This document shows, piece after piece, positions 31,549 to 40,673 of a stretch of DNA of 64,000 bases. The notes below the pieces were generated by a model, which saw nothing but the letters and a program-made list of their open reading frames with translations, searched no databases and was not told where the DNA came from. The DNA is from Actinomycetota bacterium (GTDB taxonomy: Bacteria; Actinomycetota; Actinomycetes; Nanopelagicales; Nanopelagicaceae). Position 1 is the stretch's first letter; each line of letters begins with the position of its first letter. The DNA lies in assembly GCA_027728065.1 (NCBI GenBank), contig JAQBVO010000002.1, forward strand, positions 62,001 through 126,000, read 5' to 3'. A program made the position numbers and the translations under genes.

Positions 31549-32628
31549 TTAAATACGCTCTCCAGTAACTGAGTTAAACAAGTGCACTACAGATGTTTGC
31601 GCAGTTACTGCAATTGTTGAGCCCTCCTTTGGAGGATTCTTTGGATCCCAACGCACAATAATCTGTACGCCCTCATCGCTGGCGTTAGCAAACTTCACAT
31701 TGCTATCGGCCGGTTTTCCATAGACAAAGGCATCTGAGCCAAGCTCTTCAACAACCTCGACAAGTACATGGAAGCCATCACTAGCTGGAGTTAAGCTCTC
31801 TGGACGAATACCAACGGTTACCTCCCTACCAGCAGATGCTGGAACAGAGATCGCTAGATTGCCGAGCATCGCTTTGCCACCACTAACTGGCGCAGTCAAC
31901 AGGTTCATCGCTGGGGATCCGATAAATCCTGCAACGAAAGCATTTGCAGGGTTGTCATAGAGATTACGAGGCGTATCAACCTGCTGTAGCAAACCATCCT
32001 TCAACACTGCAACGCGATCACCCATAGTCATAGCTTCAACTTGGTCGTGTGTTACATAGACAGTTGTGATTCCTAGACGGCGCTGAAGTGCTGCGATCTG
32101 TGTACGAGTTGCAACACGCAGTTTTGCGTCAAGGTTTGATAGAGGCTCATCCATAAGAAATACCTGAGGCTCACGAACAATTGCGCGGCCCATAGCAACG
32201 CGCTGACGCTGTCCACCAGATAGAGTTTTTGGTTTGCGCTCTAAGTATGGCTCGAGATCAAGCAGTCTTGCCGCGTCAAGAACGCGGCGTTCGCGCTCTT
32301 CTTTTGCAGTTCCTGCGATTTTTAATGCAAAGCCCATATTCTCTGCAACGGTCATATGTGGGTACAGTGCATATGACTGGAAAACCATCGCGATATCGCG
32401 ATCTTTTGGTGCAACATTTGTTACGTCGCGATCACCGATTAAGATTCTTCCGGTATCGACCTCTTCTAACCCTGCCAACATACGAAGTGACGTTGATTTT
32501 CCACACCCTGATGGGCCGACTAAAACCAAAAACTCACCGTCATTAACGGTGAGATTTAATTTATCGACTGCAGGTGAGGTTGATCCTGGATAGATACGTG
32601 ATGCCGCTTCGAAAACGACTGATGCCAT
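31549..32628 (-). CDS. sugar ABC transporter ATP-binding protein, MsmK/UgpC type
   Basis: This is a 359-residue ATPase of the CUT1 carbohydrate importer family. Walker A GPSGCGKSTSLRML is near residue 39, signature LSGGQRQRVAMGRAI near 135, Walker B FLMDEPLSNLDAKLR near 158, and a C-terminal OB-fold regulatory domain (about 235-359) contains the GIRPE motif. I use the ATG at 32628, preceded by AAGGAGAG, over upstream in-frame codons. No permease or binding protein is adjacent, so it probably energises several sugar importers encoded elsewhere. Confidence 0.93.
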   Translation of the reverse strand: MASVVFEAASRIYPGSTSPAVDKLNLTVNDGEFLVLVGPSGCGKSTSLRMLAGLEEVDTGRILIGDRDVTNVAPKDRDIAMVFQSYALYPHMTVAENMGFALKIAGTAKEERERRVLDAARLLDLEPYLERKPKTLSGGQRQRVAMGRAIVREPQVFLMDEPLSNLDAKLRVATRTQIAALQRRLGITTVYVTHDQVEAMTMGDRVAVLKDGLLQQVDTPRNLYDNPANAFVAGFIGSPAMNLLTAPVSGGKAMLGNLAISVPASAGREVTVGIRPESLTPASDGFHVLVEVVEELGSDAFVYGKPADSNVKFANASDEGVQIIVRWDPKNPPKEGSTIAVTAQTSVVHLFNSVTGERI

Positions 32629-32783
32629 GAGATTTCTCTCCTTCTCCGGGCAGGTACGTGCCCGACGGTCCGAGGATGAAGGTGAAGGCCGGTTGGCCAA
32701 CGTTGCAAATCGTAGGGGCAGCCGCGCTCATTGGGTAGTTGGCGCTGCGATAGGAGCCAGGGTGGGCCCTTGGCCTCTTGCCG

Positions 32784-32789
32784 TATAGT
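32784..32789 (+). promoter_or_regulatory. -10-like TATAGT upstream of CNNM/CorC gene
   Basis: TATAGT lies 10 bases before the ATG at 32800, predicting a 5' leader of at most a few bases. Nothing else recognisable lies in the 171-base gap 32629-32799. Confidence 0.4.
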
Positions 32790-32799
32790 TGGGCCCCTG

Positions 32800-34095
32800 A
32801 TGCAACCTCACTCGTTGGGCTCTTTGCTGGGCGATCTTGCAATAGTCACGGTTTTAATCCTGATGGCCGCCTTCTTTGTGGCCGCCGAAATCGCTCTGAT
32901 CTCCCTGCGCGATGGCCAGGTACGCCAGTTAGCGGCTCGAGGAAAACGCGGCGCCCGCGTTGCCAAGTTAGCTTCAAACCCTAACCGCTTCTTAGCCGCG
33001 GTCCAAGTTGGTGTCACTCTCTGCGGGTTCCTATCGGCCGCCCTTGGCGCACAAAGGCTCGGCAGCTATGTAACTCCATGGCTAGAGGGCCTGGGCCTGT
33101 CTGCAGGGGCAAGCACGACGCTCTCTATTATCGGCCTCACTCTTGTTATCGCCTTTTTCTCACTTGTCTTTGGTGAGCTAGTGCCTAAGCGCCTTGCGAT
33201 CTTTCGCTCAGAGGAGATCTCTTTGGCATCGGCCGGGTTCATCGATGCCGTTGCCACGATCTTTCGCCCAATAATCTGGCTACTCTCACACTCGACCGAT
33301 TTAATTTTGCGCACATGTGGTATTAATCCTAAGGAACAAAGAAGTGCCATGAGTGAGGAAGAGTTACTAGATCTCGTAACTGGCCATGCTGCATTGACAA
33401 CCGAAGAGCGCGATATTGTTGAAGAGGTCTTTAACGCATCGGAGCGACAAGTTCATGAGGTCATGATTCCGCGCACGGAAGTTGATTTCATGGATTCATC
33501 TTTATCTGTTGGCAAAGCTATCGAATTAGCCGTCGATAAGGCACACTCGCGTTATCCAGTTATCCGTGGCTCCTCTGATGAGGTTATTGGCTTTCTCCAT
33601 GTCCGTGATTTATTAGATGCCTCATTAGCAAACAAGTCGACAAAGATTCTCGCACTTATACGCAGCATTATGTATTTACCCGGTACTAAGGGAGTCCTAC
33701 CGGCGCTGACAGAGATGCGCGCGCAGCGTCAACACCTTGCAATCGTCTTAGATGAGTACGGTGGTACTGACGGCATTATTACATTAGAGGATTTAGTTGA
33801 GTGTTTAGTTGGCGACATTCACGATGAATATGATGAGGTAGAAGGTGATGTCACAATCGAAACCCGCACTGGTGATTTCGAGATCGATGGGTTGATATCG
33901 ATTGAAGAGCTCACTGAGCAGACTCAACTTAAAATCCCTGACGGTCCCTATGAGACCGCTAGTGGATTTGTCATGCATTATTTAGGGCGAATCCCGCGCG
34001 AACATGATGTTGTAAATATCAATGGTCTGCGCATAACCGTGCTCTCCATAGAGGGCAAACGCGCTGGCCAGTTGCTAATCTCTCGTAGCCCATAA
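32800..34095 (+). CDS. CNNM/CorC-family membrane protein with CBS pair
   Basis: The N-terminal CNNM transmembrane domain (about residues 1-180, four helices, with FFVAAEIALIS and FGELVPKRLAIFRSE) is followed by two CBS repeats (MIPRTEVDFMD and DEYGGTDGIITLEDLVE) and a C-terminal CorC_HlyC domain. Relatives act in magnesium or cobalt transport or homeostasis; older 'hemolysin' names are misleading. I chose the ATG at 32800 because codons upstream encode no family sequence. Confidence 0.9.
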   Translation: MQPHSLGSLLGDLAIVTVLILMAAFFVAAEIALISLRDGQVRQLAARGKRGARVAKLASNPNRFLAAVQVGVTLCGFLSAALGAQRLGSYVTPWLEGLGLSAGASTTLSIIGLTLVIAFFSLVFGELVPKRLAIFRSEEISLASAGFIDAVATIFRPIIWLLSHSTDLILRTCGINPKEQRSAMSEEELLDLVTGHAALTTEERDIVEEVFNASERQVHEVMIPRTEVDFMDSSLSVGKAIELAVDKAHSRYPVIRGSSDEVIGFLHVRDLLDASLANKSTKILALIRSIMYLPGTKGVLPALTEMRAQRQHLAIVLDEYGGTDGIITLEDLVECLVGDIHDEYDEVEGDVTIETRTGDFEIDGLISIEELTEQTQLKIPDGPYETASGFVMHYLGRIPREHDVVNINGLRITVLSIEGKRAGQLLISRSP

Positions 34096-34114
34096 TCTGT
34101 GAAAGAATCACGCC

Positions 34115-35113
34115 ATGATCATCAAACGCGTCTTATCGGGCATCCAACCCACTAGCGACTCTTTTCATTTAGGCAATTACTTAGGTGCCGTAAAGCAGTG
34201 GGTAGCCTTGCAAGATGCCCATGATGCCTTTTATTGCATCGTCGATTTACATGCATTGACTATTGAGACCGAACCATCATTGCTTCGCAAGCGCACATTG
34301 GCATCGGCTGCCCAATTATTGGCTCTTGGAATCTCTCCAGATAAATCAACGTTATTTGTGCAGTCTCAAGTTTCACAACACAATCAACTCGGCTGGTTAA
34401 TGGAGTGCATGGCAGGTTTTGGCGAAGCTAATCGCATGGTCCAGTTCAAAGATAAATCATCAAAGACGGGCGCCGACAGTGCACGTGTTGGCTTATTTAC
34501 ATATCCCATGTTGCAGGCGGCCGATATTTTGTTATATCAAGCAGATCTAGTCCCCGTCGGGGAGGATCAGCGTCAACATATCGAGTTAACCCGGGATTTA
34601 GCTGGCCGCTTTAATGCGCGCTACGGTCAAACATTCACAATCCCGCAGGGATATATTCTTAAAGCAGCTGCCAAGATTAATGATCTGCAAGAGCCAACGA
34701 GCAAGATGAGTAAATCTTCAGGCTCTGCCGCAGGTGTCATTGAGATCATGGATGCCCCCGAAGTAAATGCCAAGAAGATTAAGGGCTCGATCACCGATAC
34801 CGGTAGTCAAGTGCGCTTTGATGAAAAGGAAAAGCCAGGGATCAGTAATTTATTAACGATTCATAGCGCTCTGTCGGGATCTACAATCTCGGCCCTTGAA
34901 AGCGAGTTTGCAGGCAAGGGTTATGGGGATTTTAAAGCCGCCGTTGCCGATCTGGTTGTGGAGTATCTGCGCCCTATCCGTAACAAAACCCTTGAACTTT
35001 TAAGCGATGAAGGGCATTTAATTGAGATCTTGCATCAGGGTGCGGCTAAGGCCCGTACCGTGGCTGCAACCACCCTTGAAACCGCCTATAAGAGGCTCGG
35101 AACTGTCGCTTAA
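34115..35113 (+). CDS. trpS: tryptophanyl-tRNA synthetase
   Basis: This class I aminoacyl-tRNA synthetase charges tRNA-Trp. The HIGH-type motif is [12 protein letters not shown] near residue 14 and the KMSKS loop is [10 protein letters not shown] near residue 194. The product also has the [21 protein letters not shown] segment (first part only). Length 332 is normal. A TAATCT at 34093 could be its -10, giving a short leader. The next gene is 177 bases away. Confidence 0.97.
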   Translation: MIIKRVLSGIQPTSDSFHLGNYLGAVKQWVALQDAHDAFYCIVDLHALTIETEPSLLRKRTLASAAQLLALGISPDKSTLFVQSQVSQHNQLGWLMECMAGFGEANRMVQFKDKSSKTGADSARVGLFTYPMLQAADILLYQADLVPVGEDQRQHIELTRDLAGRFNARYGQTFTIPQGYILKAAAKINDLQEPTSKMSKSSGSAAGVIEIMDAPEVNAKKIKGSITDTGSQVRFDEKEKPGISNLLTIHSALSGSTISALESEFAGKGYGDFKAAVADLVVEYLRPIRNKTLELLSDEGHLIEILHQGAAKARTVAATTLETAYKRLGTVA

Positions 35114-35120
35114 AATAGCC

Positions 35121-35254
35121 AGTACCTTCAATGACAGGTTGAGGGTTGTCCAAAACGTTATATCAACGGTACTCAGAGAATGGCCTTCGGGTTGAGTTTA
35201 GGTGGCTGGGAAGACTAGGCTCTTTATTACACATTCAGTCTCTATGTAAGCCTA
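35121..35254 (+). ncRNA. candidate structured leader of the nucleoside importer operon
   Basis: The 177-base gap before the binding-protein gene is full of complementary arms. AGTACC (35121-35126) pairs with GGTACT (35168-35173), enclosing GACA/TGTC (35133-35136/35147-35150) and GTT/AAC near 35157-35167, a three-way-junction shape. ACTCA (35171-35175) can instead pair with TGAGT (35193-35197) around a GGCC-TTCG-GGTT hairpin, which excludes the first stem. TAGGC and TTACA (35216-35231) pair with TGTAAGCCTA (35245-35254). Mutually exclusive stems suggest a switch, but it matches no riboswitch I recognise and part may be promoter DNA. Confidence 0.4.
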
Positions 35255-35290
35255 TTTCGGGCCGGCGTAGACGGAGCCCTTGGAGGAAAA

Positions 35291-36343
35291 TTGAAGAAAA
35301 TATTTCGTCTTGTAGCAGTTATCGCTGCAACTATTATGGCTGCGACAGCTTTTGTTGCGCCAACGGCAACTGCAGCACCAAAGATAAAGGTTGGCCTTGC
35401 TTATGATATCGGTGGCCGTGGAGATAAGTCATTTAACGACTCTGCAGCAGCTGGTCTGGATGCAGCAAAGAAGAAGTTTGGTGTTACCGCTAAAGAGGTA
35501 ACCGTTACAACAGGTTCAGATTCAGAGCGTGAAGACAAGCTTCGTTTGCTTGCCGCGGCTGGATACAACCCAATCATCGCCGTTGGATTCCTCTATGCAG
35601 GTCCAATTAAGGCTGTGGGAGCAGACTATCCAAATACTCAGTTTGGAATCATCGATGATGCATCGGTAGATCTTCTCAACGTTGCAGGTCTTGTATTCGC
35701 TGAAGAGCAGGGTTCATACCTTGCCGGTGTTGCAGCAGCACTTGCAACAAAGTCAAGAAAGATCGGTTACATCGGTGGAGTTCGTATTCCACTCCTACAG
35801 AAGTTTGAAGCAGGATTCGTTGCCGGCGTTAAGGCGACAAAAAAGAAAGCTTCAGTTAATGTTAAGTACGTTTCAGAGCCACCTGATTTCTCAGGATTCA
35901 ATGACCCAGCCAAGGCAAAGGTTATTGCTAAGGGAATGATCGATAAAGGTGCCGATGTGATCTACTCAGCAGCAGGTGGTTCAGGTGCGGGTAACTTCGC
36001 AGCTGCAACAGATGCTGCAAAGGCAGGCAAGAAGGTCTGGACTATCGGAGTTGACTCTGATCAGTACCGGACAGCTTCAGCTGCTGAGAAGAAGAACATG
36101 CTCACATCGATGATTAAGCGCGTTGATCGCGCTGTATATGATGTTATTGCAACGGCTATTGTCGGCTCATCAGTTAACGACGTTCTAGATGAGTCAGGTA
36201 TCTATGGTCGTACCTACAACTTGGCTCTTGACGGCGTTGGTGTCTCATACTCTGGTGGATACATCACTAAGTACAAGGCAAAAATCGATAAGGCTGCAGC
36301 TGCAATTAAGTCAGGCAAGATTAAGGTTCCAACAAAGCCATAA
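35291..36343 (+). CDS. BMP-family nucleoside-binding protein of ABC importer
   Basis: This is the extracellular binding protein for the importer encoded next. Residues 1-28 form a signal peptide ending TATA before APKIKVG. The mature part has the BMP-family VGLAYDIGGRGDKSFNDSA, FAEEQGSYLAGVAA, and GADVIYSAAGGSG blocks. There is no lipobox Cys, unlike most BMP/PnrA lipoproteins. The start is TTG, with GGAGG 4 bases upstream. Nucleoside specificity is inferred from the deaminases and phosphorylases encoded downstream. Confidence 0.9.
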   Translation: MKKIFRLVAVIAATIMAATAFVAPTATAAPKIKVGLAYDIGGRGDKSFNDSAAAGLDAAKKKFGVTAKEVTVTTGSDSEREDKLRLLAAAGYNPIIAVGFLYAGPIKAVGADYPNTQFGIIDDASVDLLNVAGLVFAEEQGSYLAGVAAALATKSRKIGYIGGVRIPLLQKFEAGFVAGVKATKKKASVNVKYVSEPPDFSGFNDPAKAKVIAKGMIDKGADVIYSAAGGSGAGNFAAATDAAKAGKKVWTIGVDSDQYRTASAAEKKNMLTSMIKRVDRAVYDVIATAIVGSSVNDVLDESGIYGRTYNLALDGVGVSYSGGYITKYKAKIDKAAAAIKSGKIKVPTKP

Positions 36344-36364
36344 TCAGCTATACGTAGTGGCGCT

Positions 36365-36401
36365 TGGCCCAACAATGGAGTTAAATCTCCTTGTTGGGCC
36401 A
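36365..36401 (+). terminator. long hairpin between binding protein and ATPase genes
   Basis: TGGCCCAACAA pairs with TTGTTGGGCCA, extended inside by GGAG/CTCC around TTAAAT. Only a weak T-run (GCTTTTAT) follows. In this position it could partly terminate or protect the 3' end of the binding-protein mRNA, giving more binding protein than ATPase and permeases. Confidence 0.75.
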
Positions 36402-36443
36402 GATGCTTTTATAGAGATTTTTTATTTAAGGGAGAGAAATTAA

Positions 36444-37949
36444 GTGTCGATTGCGGTCGAACTGCGGCATATCTCCAAGCGCTTTCCAGGGGTCATCGCT
36501 AATAAAGATGTCTCCATGAGCGTAAAGAGCGGCACGGTCCATGCCCTTGTAGGTGAAAACGGGGCTGGAAAATCGACCGTTATGAAGATTCTCTACGGCA
36601 TGCAACGCCCTGATAGTGGTGAGATTTTAGTCAATGGCCAGCCTGTACATTTTAAGAATCCCAACGATGCAATCAATGCAAGTATCGGAATGGTGCATCA
36701 GCACTTTATGTTGGCCGATAACTTCACCGTCTTAGAGAATATAATTTTGGGCTCTGAGCCAAAACGCGGCATAACTATCGATTTTGCCGCTGCCCGTGCC
36801 AAAGTTGTCGAGATGGCAGCACAGTACGGTCTAGATATAGATCCCGATGTCTTGGTTGAAGAGCTAGGTGTAGGACAGCGCCAACGTGTAGAGATTCTTA
36901 AAGTCTTATTTCGTGGGGCACGAATTTTAATCTTTGATGAACCGACTGCAGTACTTGTGCCGCAAGAAGTCGATGATCTCTTTAAGGCTCTAGAGGGTCT
37001 GCGCGCACAGGGAATGGCGATTATCTTTATCTCTCACAAGTTAGATGAGGTCTTGCGCGTGGCTGATGATGTCACCGTTATTCGCCAAGGCTCCACCGTT
37101 GCCGAGGTTAGATCAAAAGATGTGAGCGCTAGGCAGTTAGCCGAACTCATGGTCGGTAGCGAACTACCAAAACCTTCCACGTTGGGTCGTACACGTAGAG
37201 AGCAGATAACGCTGGCATTAAAGGCCGTTTCAATTCCAGGGAGCAAAGGTGGACGAGATTTAATCTCAAATATCTCATTTAATCTTCACGCTGGCGAGGT
37301 CATCGGTATCGCTGGCGTTGAGGGAAATGGTCAAGCCGAGTTAGTAGAGGTGATTATGGGGCTGCGTGATCACTCCGGCTCCGTTGAATTCAATGGCAGT
37401 GCAATCGATGGGTTAAGCGTCTCCGGCCGCCACCACCTTGGTATCGGATTGATTCCAGAGGATCGCCAACGTCAAGGGTTAATGATGAATTCGCCGTTAT
37501 GGGAGAACCGAATTCTCGGCCACCAATATGGAAAACCAGTCATGCGTGGATTTGTCATAGATAAGAAATCTACGATTGAAAGCACTCGAAATATTATGGC
37601 CGAGTTTGATGTACGTGCACCTGGTCCAGAGGTTGCTGCAGCGGCATTATCTGGCGGTAATCAACAGAAATTTATCGTTGGTAGAGAGATGAGCAAGGCC
37701 CCCTCGTTATTAGTTGCATCCCATCCAACGCGTGGAGTAGATGTTGGCGCACAAGGGGCTATCTGGGAGCTCTTACGCAAGGCTCGCGAAGCGGGAATGG
37801 CAGTTGTATTGATTTCAGCAGATCTTGAAGAGCTCATTGGAATGTCTGATCGTCTGTTAGTGATGTTGCGCGGAAGCATTACGGCCGAGTTTGATCCTGC
37901 AAAGACAACTCCAGAGCAGTTGGGCTCTGCGATGACGGGTGCTGCATGA
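36444..37949 (+). CDS. nucleoside ABC transporter ATP-binding protein (two ATPase domains)
   Basis: This 501-residue protein fuses two ABC domains, as in NupO/YufO and RbsA-type importers. The first has Walker A GENGAGKSTVMK near residue 37, a degenerate signature LGVGQRQRVEILK and Walker B ILIFDEPTAVL. The second has the degenerate Walker A GVEGNGQAELVE near 291, signature LSGGNQQKFIVGRE near 400, and LLVASHPTRGVD. The GTG has GGGAGAG upstream and the stop overlaps the first permease (ATGA). Confidence 0.94.
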   Translation: MSIAVELRHISKRFPGVIANKDVSMSVKSGTVHALVGENGAGKSTVMKILYGMQRPDSGEILVNGQPVHFKNPNDAINASIGMVHQHFMLADNFTVLENIILGSEPKRGITIDFAAARAKVVEMAAQYGLDIDPDVLVEELGVGQRQRVEILKVLFRGARILIFDEPTAVLVPQEVDDLFKALEGLRAQGMAIIFISHKLDEVLRVADDVTVIRQGSTVAEVRSKDVSARQLAELMVGSELPKPSTLGRTRREQITLALKAVSIPGSKGGRDLISNISFNLHAGEVIGIAGVEGNGQAELVEVIMGLRDHSGSVEFNGSAIDGLSVSGRHHLGIGLIPEDRQRQGLMMNSPLWENRILGHQYGKPVMRGFVIDKKSTIESTRNIMAEFDVRAPGPEVAAAALSGGNQQKFIVGREMSKAPSLLVASHPTRGVDVGAQGAIWELLRKAREAGMAVVLISADLEELIGMSDRLLVMLRGSITAEFDPAKTTPEQLGSAMTGAA

Positions 37950-39049
37950 AAAAACTAACTCCATCAAAGGTTGTTTTAACCGTTGCAGCACCGGCCGCCG
38001 CCGCTGTTTTTTCAATAGTTATCTCAAGCCTTGCTGTAATTGCAACGAAGAAATCACCGAGGGATGCATTTACAACAATGTGGGAGTTTGGAACACAGAG
38101 TGGCTCTCTCATGGAGGTTCTCAATACGGCGACCCCTTATTACATTGCTGCGATTGCAATCGCCGTTACATTTAGAGCCGGCTTATTTAACATTGGAGTT
38201 GAGGGTCAACTACGGTTAGGTGCGCTATTTAGCTGTTATCTCGGTGCCATGTTCGTCTTGCCACCGGTATTGCATGTGGCCGCGGTCTTTCTGATTTCTA
38301 TGACATTTGGTGGGTTGTGGGCAGCAATTGCCGCCTATCTCAAAGTTAAACGTGGCGTGAATGAAGTAATCTCGACAATCATGCTCAATAGTCTTGCAGG
38401 CGGACTTTCTGCCTATCTCTTATCCAAACATTTCGCTCTCATTGAAGAGGGCTCAAATAATCTTCAAACTAAAGAGCTCCCTGCATCGGCACAAATCCCA
38501 GACTTAATGCCACTTCTTCGCACTCTTGGCGTAGAAGATCAACCTGGCGGCGGAGTCTATGGAATGTTCTTCGTAGCCGTTGCTCTAGGTTTTATATTTT
38601 GGTTTGTAATAAATAGAACACGTTTTGGCTTTGAACTTCGAGCAACTGGATTAAATCCCATTGCAGCACGTATAGGTGGAGTGAACTCAAAGAGGATGAC
38701 TGTGCTCGCACTTGCTATTTCAGGTGCCATCGCAGGTCTATCTGGTCTGCCAGAGGTCTTAGGTCAAACTCATTCGTATAATCTGGGCTTTAGAGCTGGT
38801 ATTGGATTTACAGCGATCGCCGTCGCCTTATTAGGTCGAAATAGCGCTGGGGGAATGGCATTTAGCGCACTTCTCTTTGGATTTCTTGAAGTGAGCTCTC
38901 GTGCATTGGAGTTAATCGATATCGCTCCTGAAACCTACGTCATTATGCAGGGATCGATTCTGCTTAGCTCTGTCATCGCCTATGAAGTGGTACGTAGATT
39001 TGAATTAACCCTACAAAGCAAAGAGCTAGCAAAGGTGGTGGGGACATGA
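37946..39049 (+). CDS. nucleoside ABC transporter permease 1
   Basis: This 367-residue membrane permease belongs to the BPD_transp_2 family (NupP-like). It has about eight to ten hydrophobic segments, with FRAGLFNIGVEGQLRLGALF near residue 74 and the coupling segment NRTRFGFELRATGLNP near 230. It overlaps the ATPase and second permease genes by 4 bases each, so the complex is co-translated. Confidence 0.92.
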   Translation: MKKLTPSKVVLTVAAPAAAAVFSIVISSLAVIATKKSPRDAFTTMWEFGTQSGSLMEVLNTATPYYIAAIAIAVTFRAGLFNIGVEGQLRLGALFSCYLGAMFVLPPVLHVAAVFLISMTFGGLWAAIAAYLKVKRGVNEVISTIMLNSLAGGLSAYLLSKHFALIEEGSNNLQTKELPASAQIPDLMPLLRTLGVEDQPGGGVYGMFFVAVALGFIFWFVINRTRFGFELRATGLNPIAARIGGVNSKRMTVLALAISGAIAGLSGLPEVLGQTHSYNLGFRAGIGFTAIAVALLGRNSAGGMAFSALLFGFLEVSSRALELIDIAPETYVIMQGSILLSSVIAYEVVRRFELTLQSKELAKVVGT

Positions 39050-40275
39050 GCGCAATAAAGCTCTTGCGTTATGCCACGATGCTTGTCTTTGTTTTGGCAT
39101 CGATTCGTGTAATTACTGGAGCATCAGATTTAACTAGTGTCGGAACTGCATCTGCAGCGTTGTTGCTTTCAGTTCCAATTGTTTTAGCTGCCCTGGGCGG
39201 TCTGTTCTCAGAAAGAGCGGGCGTTGTAAATATCGGCCTTGAAGGCATGATGATTATGGGTGCCTGGGCAGGTGGCTTCGTAGGCGCAAAGAGCGGACCC
39301 TGGCTTGGACTACTTGCAGCGGTTATTTTCGGCAGTGTTGGTGCTCTCGTCCATGCAATCGCAACCGTAGGTTTTGGTGTCGATCATGTTGTCTCTGGTG
39401 TTGCAATAAATATTATTGCAGCAGGGTTAGCGCGCTACCTTTCAACGATTTTGTATCAAAGTGGATCATGGCTTGGTCCTTCACAATCACCGGATGTAAA
39501 TCCAATCTCACTCAATGGCTTACCTGTCTTATCGGGTGGTTATTATTTTGGTTGGAAGAGCCCAGATCTATTAGGTGATCTTGCGCAGAAGAACTGGTTC
39601 TTTATCTCAGATCTGGCCGGTATTTTAAGAGGATTAACTGGTGATTTATCCTATGTAACGATTATCGCTATCGCCTTTGTTCCACTTGCATATTTCATCT
39701 TATGGAAGAGCAGTTTTGGACTGCGTCTTCGAAGTGCAGGCGAAGCACCAATTGCCGCAGAATCGCTGGGTGTAAATGTATATGCGATGAAATATGCGGG
39801 CGTGCTTATCTCTGGTGGTTTTGCCGGTCTCGGTGGAGGCTTCTTGGCGATCGTTGCCGCCAATCATTATCAGGAGAACCAAGTCGCAGGTCGTGGATAC
39901 ATTGGGCTGGCAGCCTTGCTCTTTGGTAATTATCGCCCTGGTGGTTTATTAGCAGGAGCTGGATTATTTGGTTTTGCAGATGCGCTACAACTCCGTGACT
40001 CTGCAGCTATCCATGCACTCATCCTATTTATCGTACTTATTTTGTTATTCGTTGCTTTCCGCAGTTTCAAAAAGAGCAATATGCTCAGCGCAGTTCTGAG
40101 TATCGCTATTGCCGCTACCTCATTATGGACCTTTTTTGCATTCGATGAACTGCCAGGCCAGCTTGTAACAATGACTCCTTACATTGCAACAATTTTAGTC
40201 ATGGCACTGGCATCACAGAGATTGCGAATGCCTGCAGCTGATGGAGTCCCATATCGAAGAGGTGGATTGCGATGA
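39046..40275 (+). CDS. nucleoside ABC transporter permease 2
   Basis: This is the second BPD_transp_2 permease (NupQ-like), 409 residues. Typical blocks are ALGGLFSERAGVVNIGLEGM near residue 49 and the coupling segment KSSFGLRLRSAGEAPIAAES near 224. It is longer than usual because of extra C-terminal membrane segments (about 340-400). It overlaps permease 1 and cdd by 4 bases each. Confidence 0.92.
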   Translation: MSAIKLLRYATMLVFVLASIRVITGASDLTSVGTASAALLLSVPIVLAALGGLFSERAGVVNIGLEGMMIMGAWAGGFVGAKSGPWLGLLAAVIFGSVGALVHAIATVGFGVDHVVSGVAINIIAAGLARYLSTILYQSGSWLGPSQSPDVNPISLNGLPVLSGGYYFGWKSPDLLGDLAQKNWFFISDLAGILRGLTGDLSYVTIIAIAFVPLAYFILWKSSFGLRLRSAGEAPIAAESLGVNVYAMKYAGVLISGGFAGLGGGFLAIVAANHYQENQVAGRGYIGLAALLFGNYRPGGLLAGAGLFGFADALQLRDSAAIHALILFIVLILLFVAFRSFKKSNMLSAVLSIAIAATSLWTFFAFDELPGQLVTMTPYIATILVMALASQRLRMPAADGVPYRRGGLR

Positions 40276-40673
40276 GCCGCATCGATTGGGAGAGACTTCA
40301 TAGCGTGGCATTAATCGCGATGAAAAAAGCCTATGCACCTTACTCAAAGTTTCCAGTAGGTGTTGCCGCTCTAGTTGATAATGGTCGAATTATCTCTGGC
40401 TGTAACGTTGAAAATGCCAGCTATGGTTTGAGCTTATGCGCAGAGTGCGGATTAGTCTCTGATCTGATTGCAAGCGGCGGCGGACGTTTAATTGCAATCT
40501 CATGCGTTGATGGACAGGGAAATCAATTAGCACCATGCGGGCGCTGTCGTCAGCTTTTATTTGAGCATGGTGGTCCAACTGCACTGTTAATGACCGATGA
40601 TGGTCCACAAACCATGGCGACGATGTTGCCGTGGGCCTTTGGCCCAGATGATTTAGACCGCAACGAGCGTTAA
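40272..40673 (+). CDS. cdd: cytidine deaminase
   Basis: Cdd deaminates (deoxy)cytidine to (deoxy)uridine. The catalytic NVENASYGLSLCAE (Cys and Glu near residue 55-57) and APCGRCRQ (two zinc cysteines near 90-93) are intact. Length 133 is the homotetrameric class. It starts within the permease stop (ATGA) and deoA begins right after its own stop, so imported cytidine passes straight to phosphorolysis. Confidence 0.96.
   Translation: MSRIDWERLHSVALIAMKKAYAPYSKFPVGVAALVDNGRIISGCNVENASYGLSLCAECGLVSDLIASGGGRLIAISCVDGQGNQLAPCGRCRQLLFEHGGPTALLMTDDGPQTMATMLPWAFGPDDLDRNER

Noticed and set aside
32628-32700. N-terminal extension of the MsmK-type ATPase to 32700
   Set aside because: The extra residues are not family sequence, and a good AAGGAGAG site precedes the ATG at 32628.
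35146-35406. An 86-codon open frame covering the leader of the nucleoside importer operon
   Set aside because: It overlaps the binding-protein signal peptide in another frame, its composition is unlike a protein, and the region is better explained as leader or promoter.
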